DNA from: Nitrospira sp. UBA2083 | GTDB lineage: Bacteria > Nitrospirota > Nitrospiria > Nitrospirales > Nitrospiraceae | Reading direction: 5' to 3' | Length of the DNA: 50,438 nt | NCBI GenBank assembly: GCA_002331625.1 | Contig: DCZN01000080.1 | Span: 293-50,730, forward strand | Part shown: positions 43,953 to 50,438 of the stretch, in pieces | Layout of the letters: each line of letters opens with the position of its first letter | How positions within the stretch are numbered: the first letter of the stretch is position 1 | The notes under the pieces: generated by a model | Database searches by the model: none | The model's input: the letters and a program-made list of their open reading frames with translations, nothing else | Told to the model about the DNA's origin: nothing | Translations under genes and position numbers: made by a program

Positions 43953-44675
43953 ATGTCTACCTCAGACCAAGCCCCAACACTCCAGGCACTTCAGCGTCAA
44001 TATGTAAACTTCGTCTTCTATAAAGTCGATCCAGCCTGGCGGCGGTTGCCTGAAGATAGGCGCACCCAGGGCAAACAGGAGTTCCTCCGGGCCGTGGAGG
44101 GTTACAACGGGAAAGTTTTGGTGGTTCCTTATTCGACCATCGGCATTCGCGGCGACTGCGATATCATGCTCTGGCGGATCAGTTACGACTTGGACCTCGT
44201 CCAAGACATGAGCACCAAGATCCTTGCCTCCGGCTTAGGGCACTACCTCACGACTCCGTACTCCTATCTGGCGATGACCAAACGGTCGGTCTACGTGGAC
44301 CACCATACCCATGCCGGTCAGGAAGGAAAGCGACTGACGGTGGTGCCGGGAAAGAGTAAGTACATTTTCGTGTATCCGTTCCTGAAAACGCGCGGATGGT
44401 TCCTGCTCACGAAAGCGGCGCGCCAGGGCATGATGGATGAACACATCGAAGTCGGGCATCGCTTCCCCTCGGTGAAGCTCAATACGAGCTATTCATTCGG
44501 GTTGGATGATCAAGAATGGGTCGTGGCGTTTGAGAGCGATAAGCCAGAGGATTTTCTGGAGTTGGTGATGGCGCTACGGGAGACGGAAGGATCGCGATAT
44601 ACCTTGCGGGACACCCCCATCTTCACCTGCATTCGTCGAAGTCTCAAGGAAACGCTCGACACAATCGGCGGCTGA
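43953..44675 (+). CDS. Chlorite-dismutase-family heme protein lacking the distal arginine
   Basis: 240 residues. The family fold is shown by KSKYIFVYPFLKTRGWFLL, the proximal heme ligand H164 (MMDEHIEVGHRFP), YSFGLDDQEWVVAFESDKPEDFLELV and the ending DTPIFTC. In Nitrospira chlorite dismutase the distal Arg lies 13 residues after the proximal His. Here that region reads L176-N177, so no Arg is present. Chlorite dismutation is therefore unlikely, and a coproheme decarboxylase (HemQ)-like or other heme-linked role is more plausible. GGAG ribosome-binding site present; the Rieske gene follows by 14 bp. Confidence 0.85.
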   Translation: MSTSDQAPTLQALQRQYVNFVFYKVDPAWRRLPEDRRTQGKQEFLRAVEGYNGKVLVVPYSTIGIRGDCDIMLWRISYDLDLVQDMSTKILASGLGHYLTTPYSYLAMTKRSVYVDHHTHAGQEGKRLTVVPGKSKYIFVYPFLKTRGWFLLTKAARQGMMDEHIEVGHRFPSVKLNTSYSFGLDDQEWVVAFESDKPEDFLELVMALRETEGSRYTLRDTPIFTCIRRSLKETLDTIGG

Positions 44676-44689
44676 TGCCACAGAACTGA

Positions 44690-45730
44690 ATGCTCGAAGG
44701 TTTCTGGTACATTGCCGGGAAGAGTGCGGCGGTCAAAGCCGGTCGGCCGCTTGCGTCGGCACTCTGTAATCAGCCATTGGTGCTGTTTCGGGATGGCCGA
44801 GGTCGCATCCATGCGTTGGAGGATCGCTGTCCCCACAAAGGCGTTCCGCTCTCGTCCGCTCGGCAGGAAGGGGATTCCCTGCGGTGTCCGTTTCATGGAT
44901 GGCGTTTTATCTCCTCGGGTGAGTGCGTGGAGGTTCCGGCCATCGGCAACGTGGCACACCCATCATCGGCTTCGGCCTGCGTCAAGCGCTTTCCATCCGA
45001 GGAACAGGACGGATGGGTGTGGGTCTACATTGGCAACGACCAATGCCGGCAGCCTTCGTCTCCCCCACCGTCGTTGCCAGTGCCCGCTGATGGGAGTCCG
45101 ATGGTTTCCGTGTGCGAGTCTGCCGAAGCACAGGTCCGATGGGACTTCGCCGTGGACAGTCTCATGGATCCCGCTCATGTCCCGTTCGTGCACCACAATT
45201 ATTTCCGCCGACGGGAGGCGGCCCGCAGAAAAGAGAAAGTGTTCACACGATTGCCGCTGGGGTTTCGCACCGTATCGCAGAACGTGTTGCTGCCGGACAC
45301 CTTTATCTTTCGCGCCTTGTCTCCAAGGCTGGGGTCGGCAACGACCACGGTCGACTTCATCCTGCCCGGTATCCATCTGGAGCAATGGGAGATCGGCAAA
45401 CGGTTCGCGTCCGTCATGTTGGTTGCCACACCGCTCACCGATGAACGAAGCCGGTTCGACATCTGTGTCGGGTGGAACTTTTTGCACGGGTTCCCTGTTG
45501 GGTGGCCGATTCGCCGGACCTTGAGGACAATTCTGGGACAAGACCGGAAAGTGTTGGAATTGCAGGAACAGGGGTTCGGCCAGAAGGGAAGTATGCTATT
45601 GAACTTGGAATCGGATACACCAGCCGTGTGGTACCGACGGCTGAAGCGATATCGCCTTGATCAATTGGCTGGAGTGCCGAACCTCCAACATCCGGTTCCT
45701 GAGAAAGTCGCCCTCAGCTGGGTCACCTAA
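44690..45730 (+). CDS. Rieske-type oxygenase
   Basis: 346 residues. N-terminal Rieske 2Fe-2S site C47-x-H49-X16-C66-x2-H69 (CPHKG ... CPFHG), then the mononuclear iron region NXXDPAHVPFVHHN (LMDPAHVPFVHHNY) and a C-terminal catalytic domain. The length and arrangement match pheophorbide-oxygenase/vanillate-demethylase-like enzymes. Substrate unknown. Closely behind the chlorite-dismutase-family gene, with a heme-binding partner suggesting tetrapyrrole or aromatic substrates. Weak ribosome-binding site. Confidence 0.9.
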   Translation: MLEGFWYIAGKSAAVKAGRPLASALCNQPLVLFRDGRGRIHALEDRCPHKGVPLSSARQEGDSLRCPFHGWRFISSGECVEVPAIGNVAHPSSASACVKRFPSEEQDGWVWVYIGNDQCRQPSSPPPSLPVPADGSPMVSVCESAEAQVRWDFAVDSLMDPAHVPFVHHNYFRRREAARRKEKVFTRLPLGFRTVSQNVLLPDTFIFRALSPRLGSATTTVDFILPGIHLEQWEIGKRFASVMLVATPLTDERSRFDICVGWNFLHGFPVGWPIRRTLRTILGQDRKVLELQEQGFGQKGSMLLNLESDTPAVWYRRLKRYRLDQLAGVPNLQHPVPEKVALSWVT

Positions 45731-45850
45731 AATAGGGCTGTTGAAGATTCGCCGCATGAGCATGTTCTACGGCCGCCGCTCCGGTGAACGGCGTGAGCAG
45801 GTAGAAGCCTTGTCCAGGTTCGTGCCGAATGTCACCGATGTCTCGGGCCA

Positions 45851-46456
45851 GTGGGATTCGATCAATCTGATTGCCGAAAGTTGGAGTTCCGTCTTCCTGT
45901 GAGCGCACACCGAATCATCTTGGATGAACTCCGGGGCGGGGATCGGCGCTCGATCGGTCGTTCCAATCAGGTGGTCGGGCTTGTACGGCGAACACCGACA
46001 CTCTTTCCTGCTCTGATTGACGGCATGCAGCATGCGGACGAGCTGGTCCGCATGCGTGCCGCCGATGCAGCAGAGAAACTGACCGTGACGAATCCGGAGT
46101 GGCTCCGCCCCTTCAAAGCTCAGCTCATCAAGCTGGCCACTGAAACGAAACAGCAGGAGCTGAAATGGCATTTGGCTCAGATCCTTCCGCGCTTGGAGTT
46201 GTCGAGGAGGGACCGCGTGATGGTTGCGGCGGTTTTTCGACGCTATCTTAAGGATCAAGGCTGCATCGTCAAGACGTTCGCCATGCAAGGCTTGGCCGAC
46301 TTGGCCATGCAGGACCATCGGTTGTTACCAGGAACTCGACGAACGATCTCCTCTCTCATGCGAACTGGTAGTCCCTCTATGAAAAGTCGAGGACGTAGGC
46401 TGTTGCACCAACTTGATACTCTCATCCTGCCCCATCCTGCCCCAGTTTTTAAGTAG
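45851..46456 (+). CDS. HEAT-repeat-like helical protein
   Basis: About 201 residues from GTG 45851, or 185 from GTG 45899. Pairs of amphipathic helices at ~35-40 residue spacing (LFPALIDGMQHADELVRMRAADAAEKL, ELKWHLAQILPRLELSRRDRVMVAAVFRRYL, FAMQGLADLAMQDHRLLPGTRRTISSLM) resemble HEAT/armadillo-type repeats used as protein-binding scaffolds. No enzyme motif is seen. No clear ribosome-binding site, so the start is uncertain. Confidence 0.65.
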   Translation: MGFDQSDCRKLEFRLPVSAHRIILDELRGGDRRSIGRSNQVVGLVRRTPTLFPALIDGMQHADELVRMRAADAAEKLTVTNPEWLRPFKAQLIKLATETKQQELKWHLAQILPRLELSRRDRVMVAAVFRRYLKDQGCIVKTFAMQGLADLAMQDHRLLPGTRRTISSLMRTGSPSMKSRGRRLLHQLDTLILPHPAPVFK

Positions 46457-46630
46457 ACACTGTCCAGTTAGTTGGACATACGTAACTTCATGATTTTTCT
46501 AAACATGCAGTGATTGAGGTCAGCAACTGTCTCTTTCTGTAGAAGATCTCCCCAAAGTTTGCTGATCAGTGCTTCATGCTCATGTTCGTTCGAACACATT
46601 GTTTCTGTTGGACAATATCAGCTCATTGTC
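46457..46630. other. AT-richer intergenic stretch, no gene seen
   Basis: No coding region or RNA gene was identified. It precedes the structured leader of the multicopper oxidase gene and probably contains its promoter. Confidence 0.4.
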
Positions 46631-46797
46631 GCCTTTGTACAAAAAGGCACGGCGATTGCCCTACGAAAGAGGTGCTGGTGAGGGTCTGGGTGATTTTGGA
46701 CCGGCCTCCGAATGACCCATTCCTTCGCAAGAAGGAACCCTTCACCAGCTCTTAGCCCTCCTGAGATGCAAGGCCGGTGGGTAGTTCGGAGGCCGGT
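46631..46797 (+). promoter_or_regulatory. Structured 5' leader of the multicopper oxidase gene (possible riboregulator)
   Basis: Hairpin GCCTTT/AAAGGC (46631-46648). GCTGGTGAGGG (46674-46684) pairs with CCCTTCACCAGC (46738-46749) and encloses TTCCTTC-GCAA-GAAGGAA (46720-46737), a 7-bp stem with a GNRA tetraloop. A 13-bp helix ACCGGCCTCCGAA (46700-46712) / TTCGGAGGCCGGT (46785-46797) crosses the previous one, so the leader forms either a pseudoknot or two exclusive folds. The start codon follows ~100 nt later. Confidence 0.5.
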
Positions 46798-46899
46798 TCT
46801 CATTCCTATAGTTCGGTATGGGCGATCGGAGGCAGGTCTACTAGCAGATTCCAACTGTTTCTTAGGCGGTCACATATCTAGAGAAGGGGAGGCCGAGTT

Positions 46900-49800
46900 A
46901 TGAGGTCTAGTCATTTTCAACAGAGTAGGAGGCTGAGGAGGGCTGGCGCGATGCGGCAACTCTTCAGCTTGGTATTGATGGGCGGTCTCGCCATCACACC
47001 GATGGCGTGGGCTGCCGAGCAGCACGGTCACCAGGGCAGCGCCGAACAGGCGTCTGCGAAAAAGGTGATCTATCGTGAAGGCGGGTCAGTCCTTCACGAC
47101 CGCATGATGGACGAAATCAAGCGGCAGCAGGAATTCATCGGAAAGAAAGGGGGGTACGGCACAGGCGCCAACAGCCACATGATGCAACAGGGCGTGTTGC
47201 TGGTGGCGGATGACCCGGACAAAGTCTCGGTTACCAACGGGCAGCGATGCCCGGCAAACGCGCCAGTCAAGGAATACCACGTCTCAGCGATCAACATGGA
47301 AATCACGTTGAGCCGGTTTCTCGATTACTTCCCTGGGTACATGTACGTCCTGAACGAAAATCTGGATAAAGCACGAGCCGAGGAAACGGCGAACAAGGAA
47401 GCACGGGAAAAAGAAAACGATCCGGGCGCCGTGTCGAACGGTCTACAGGGTGATGTGATCCAACCGCTCGTCATTCGGGCGAATCAGGGTGATTGCCTCA
47501 AGATGACGCTCCACAACCGGATCGCTGATGAGCCGACGAACCTTGTCATCAACGGTTCGTCGATGGTGGTCTCTTCGACCGGCAAGCCGGCGACTCCGTC
47601 GAATCCGGATACGACCGTGGCGGCGGGGAAAGAGCAGAGTTTTGAATGGTACATCAAGCCGGACACACAAGAGGGCGCGCGGTTTCTTCGATCGCATGCC
47701 TCACGTGAACAGTTTAATCTCGGATTGATCGGCATGCTGGTGGTCGAGCCACGCGGCTCACGCTATCTGAGTCCGTTCGATGGAAAGCCGATGACCAGCG
47801 GCTGGGAAGCCATGATTGAAGATCCGAATGGAGCGGACTTCCGCGAGTTTGCGATCTTCTATCATGAGGCAGGAGACGAGGCGTTCCGGATTTTGAACAA
47901 GAAGGGTGAGATGTTACCGCAGCGCGATCCTCACACCGACTCGTATCGGCCGGGAGCGCGTTTGTTGAACTATCGCAGCGAGCCACACGGCACACGCATC
48001 GAACTCCAAGCGCACATGGGATTCTATGGTGATGAGTCCATGGCGTACGGGTCCTATACATTCGGCGACCCGGCCACAACTATCCCCCGCTCCTACATGG
48101 GTGATCCGGCCAAGTTCCGGATGGCGGGTGGGTCGGAAATCGTGCACTCACACCACCTCCATGGTGGGTCTATCCGCTGGGCACGCCAGCCGGGGAACAG
48201 CAACCTGGACTTTGCCGCTTCGAGCAATGGGCCGGTGAAGTTCCCGCTCATCAGCGATACGTCTGACCGCCTCGACGTCCAATCCATTGGGCCGACGGAG
48301 ATCTACGATCAAGTCATCGAGGGTGGTTCAGGAGGGCTGCAGGCATTGGCCGGAGAATTCGTGTTCCACTGCCACATCCCGCAGCACTATGTCACGGGCA
48401 TGTGGGGATTCTGGCGTGTGTACAACACGCTGCAGGCGCCAGGTTCTCAGACCGACGTGATGAAACCGTTGGTTGAATTGCCGGACCGTGTCGGCCGAAT
48501 GAAGACCGGTGTCGCGAGCGATAAGCTCGTGGGTACGATGGTCGATTGGTACGGAGGCAAGAAATTCGAGATCACCAAGGACAAGTCCGATTGGAAAGCC
48601 AATCCGGCCAAGGTCTCCATCAAGGATTGGGTTGAAATGCAGGTGCCGCCGCAGGGCAAGCCAGGGCACAAGAATACAGAGAAGGAGCAGACCCTGGCCT
48701 ATGACTCGACGGTCAATGATTGGGCCTGGGATGGTATGAAGGCTCTGTCCGAACCTGAAACGACGTACGAATGGGTGAACTACAAGTCGTCGACCCCTGG
48801 CAAGCGGCAGGAGATTCTCTTTGACCCGCGGACCGGAAAACTGTCGTGGCCGTGGCTGCGGCCGCATCTCGGTAGGCGAGTGCCGTTCTCGCCGAGCCAC
48901 AGCGGTGCGCCTTGGTTGGAGCCGATTCATCGGCGGGATGACGGCAGCAACTCGACCGAGCCGCCGAGACCGGGAGAGCAGGGACCATGGAGTCTTTGTC
49001 CGGAAGGAGCGCCGGTCAAGAAATTCAATATCCATGCGATCACCTTGCCGATTACCTTGAAGGCGGCGACGGCCAAGACGCCGGCGATCGTCGATCCGGG
49101 CGGCTTACTCTATGTCTTGCACGAAGAGGAAGCTGAGGTCCGAAAGAATAGAGCGAAGCAGTTTCCGCTGGTCATTCGTGGAAACGTGCAGGACTGCATT
49201 GACGTGGTCTATAAGAGCGAGCTGAAAGATGATACGCGGCAAGGGTTCTCCAGCAAGACGAACCTGCATCCGCACATGTTCCAGTTCGATACTCAGGCGT
49301 CCGATGGACCCATCATCGGTTTCTCCTATGAGATGTCACTCCGTCCGTTCACGATCTTGAAGGACGAGCACCCGGGCAAAGGCATGCCGGTCCCGATGAA
49401 CACCACGATCGAGGCCGATGCCGCCAAGGGGGCGACCAGCATCAAGGTCAAGGATGCGTCAAAGTTCCACGTCAAGACGGAGCTGGGCGTGGGGATGGAT
49501 GAAGTGAATGGATTCGAGTCAGCCCGTATCAGCAAGATCGACGGCAATACAATCACCTTCGAGCGGCCGTTGCTCCATGCTCATAAGAAGGGTGAGATTG
49601 CCTCGGTCGAGTGGATCCGCGAGCGCTGGTATGTGGACGCCGACTTCGGCACCACGTTCTGGCATGACCATGTGTATGGACTCGACTCGTGGGGGCACGG
49701 GCAGTATGCCTCATTCATCACGGAGCCGCCGCGATCGACCTATCACGATCCAGTGACGGGGAAGGAAATCAGGAGCGGCCCTGTCGCGGACATTCACACG

Positions 49801-50438
49801 ACCGAACCGGTGTCCGCCCATATCAAGGGGTCGTTCCGTGAGATCGTGACCCATGTCATGGATTCCAACCCTCGGGCGGCGGAATTGATTACGGCCGACA
49901 ATCCACAGGCGAGGGTCAACGCCATTTCTGTCGATGGGACACCGTCGGCGGTTTATCCGGCGAAATTGAACCTCTCGCCGATGAAGTTCCTGAACGGCGG
50001 CGAAGCCACGACCGGTGGCGGGTACAACATGCGGATAGAGCCCTTGTCTGTCCGCTTGGCAAACAACCCGGATCCTTCGAAGTTGTTCAGCAGTGTGATC
50101 CACGGAGATCCGGATACGCTGATGTTGCGGGCCTATCTGGGTGATCCAGTGGTGGTCAGACTGCTAGAAACGTCAGCCAACGAAGTGCATTCCTGGCACA
50201 TCAGCGGTCACTGGTTCCCGATGGAGCGGTATAGCAAGAACTCCATCCCGCGCAGCTCGCTGCATGTGGTGATCGGGGAACGGTACGATGCGGCCATTCC
50301 GGCCGCCGGCGGACCGCAACAGATGGCGGGCGACTACCTGTACTATAGTGGTCGTGCGTCGCACTTCGTCGAAGGCAGCTGGGGAATTGTCCGAGTTCTG
50401 GACAAGGCGGATGCGACACTCAAACCGCTTCCAGGGCG
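46900..50438 (+). CDS. Very large multicopper oxidase (3' truncated by window)
   Basis: At least 1,179 residues and still open at the window end. ATG 46900 follows GGGGAGG; ATG 46951 (GAGGAGG further back) would start directly at the signal peptide (LFSLVLMGGLAITPMAWAA). Numbering from 46951, copper motifs are HSHHLHGG near 397, HCHIPQHYVTGM near 472 (type 1/3 site with Met), LHPHMF near 771, WHDHVYG near 903 and HSWHISGHWF near 1079. The HCH motif comes before the HPH and HDH motifs, the reverse of a laccase order. Multidomain, exported. The substrate could be Mn(II), Cu(I) or organic; unproven. Confidence 0.9.
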   Translation, partial: MRSSHFQQSRRLRRAGAMRQLFSLVLMGGLAITPMAWAAEQHGHQGSAEQASAKKVIYREGGSVLHDRMMDEIKRQQEFIGKKGGYGTGANSHMMQQGVLLVADDPDKVSVTNGQRCPANAPVKEYHVSAINMEITLSRFLDYFPGYMYVLNENLDKARAEETANKEAREKENDPGAVSNGLQGDVIQPLVIRANQGDCLKMTLHNRIADEPTNLVINGSSMVVSSTGKPATPSNPDTTVAAGKEQSFEWYIKPDTQEGARFLRSHASREQFNLGLIGMLVVEPRGSRYLSPFDGKPMTSGWEAMIEDPNGADFREFAIFYHEAGDEAFRILNKKGEMLPQRDPHTDSYRPGARLLNYRSEPHGTRIELQAHMGFYGDESMAYGSYTFGDPATTIPRSYMGDPAKFRMAGGSEIVHSHHLHGGSIRWARQPGNSNLDFAASSNGPVKFPLISDTSDRLDVQSIGPTEIYDQVIEGGSGGLQALAGEFVFHCHIPQHYVTGMWGFWRVYNTLQAPGSQTDVMKPLVELPDRVGRMKTGVASDKLVGTMVDWYGGKKFEITKDKSDWKANPAKVSIKDWVEMQVPPQGKPGHKNTEKEQTLAYDSTVNDWAWDGMKALSEPETTYEWVNYKSSTPGKRQEILFDPRTGKLSWPWLRPHLGRRVPFSPSHSGAPWLEPIHRRDDGSNSTEPPRPGEQGPWSLCPEGAPVKKFNIHAITLPITLKAATAKTPAIVDPGGLLYVLHEEEAEVRKNRAKQFPLVIRGNVQDCIDVVYKSELKDDTRQGFSSKTNLHPHMFQFDTQASDGPIIGFSYEMSLRPFTILKDEHPGKGMPVPMNTTIEADAAKGATSIKVKDASKFHVKTELGVGMDEVNGFESARISKIDGNTITFERPLLHAHKKGEIASVEWIRERWYVDADFGTTFWHDHVYGLDSWGHGQYASFITEPPRSTYHDPVTGKEIRSGPVADIHTTEPVSAHIKGSFREIVTHVMDSNPRAAELITADNPQARVNAISVDGTPSAVYPAKLNLSPMKFLNGGEATTGGGYNMRIEPLSVRLANNPDPSKLFSSVIHGDPDTLMLRAYLGDPVVVRLLETSANEVHSWHISGHWFPMERYSKNSIPRSSLHVVIGERYDAAIPAAGGPQQMAGDYLYYSGRASHFVEGSWGIVRVLDKADATLKPLPG

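Noticed and set aside
43953..44675. Functional chlorite dismutase
   Set aside because: The distal arginine required for chlorite turnover is not at the expected position, so only family membership is claimed.
46618..46854. Minus-strand 78-codon ORF in the oxidase leader
   Set aside because: It is a by-product of the inverted repeats in the leader, without ribosome-binding site or recognisable protein features.

Overview
The window reads as a stretch of chromosome from a Nitrospira-like member of the Nitrospirota. This is inferred from the moderately high GC content, the abundance of sigma-54 regulators and multidomain histidine kinases, and the mix of secreted copper proteins, a chlorite-dismutase-family protein and a free-standing NuoF. 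No marker gene proves the genus.

Layout. Positions 1-2.8 kb hold the 3' end of gyrA, a small membrane protein, a DciA-like gene and smpB. Positions 2.8-3.95 kb look empty but carry, on the minus strand, two matched 26-27 residue single-span membrane peptides, each preceded by the same palindrome. Next come a zinc-ribbon/Coa1-like protein, a DUF898 (YjgN) membrane protein overlapping an M48 protease, and a CusRS-like two-component pair (7.5-9.7 kb). An FTR-type ferredoxin:thioredoxin reductase catalytic subunit, a NorD-like VWA protein, malate dehydrogenase and a PuuD-like membrane protein follow (10.3-16 kb). Positions 16-19.2 kb are accessory: an AbiEii-like two-gene module, a frameshifted secreted-protein gene and an IS110 element with a probable bridge RNA.

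From 19.6 to 29.4 kb the content is mostly housekeeping: NuoF plus a 2Fe-2S ferredoxin plus an A-type Fe-S carrier, PTPS plus FolE, a hydrolase, RarA, a PilZ protein with an apparently leaderless transcript, an ABC-F ATPase, tRNA-Ala and purA. purA has a terminator hairpin inside its own leader. tRNA-Lys at 29.6 kb is followed 1.1 kb later by a perfect 45-bp copy of its 3' half. The pair brackets a decayed island in which only a HigBA toxin-antitoxin module is intact. Two long hairpin repeats (MITE/REP-like) lie at 29.5 and 32.5 kb.

Positions 33.8-39.8 kb are a sigma-54 signalling block: an NtrC-type regulator, a three-PAS histidine kinase, a lone receiver and a PAS-sigma-54 activator. Directly downstream is a consensus -24/-12 sigma-54 promoter with dyads upstream and a strong terminator about 150 nt downstream, with no convincing ORF between. 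This is a candidate sigma-54-driven small RNA beside its likely activator.

Positions 40.4 kb to the end hold a same-strand cluster of redox enzymes: a 2OG-Fe(II) oxygenase, an outer-membrane barrel, a secreted protein with all the copper ligands of peptidylglycine-hydroxylating monooxygenase, a chlorite-dismutase-family heme protein, a Rieske oxygenase, a HEAT-like protein, and a very large multicopper oxidase that runs off the window behind a strongly structured leader.
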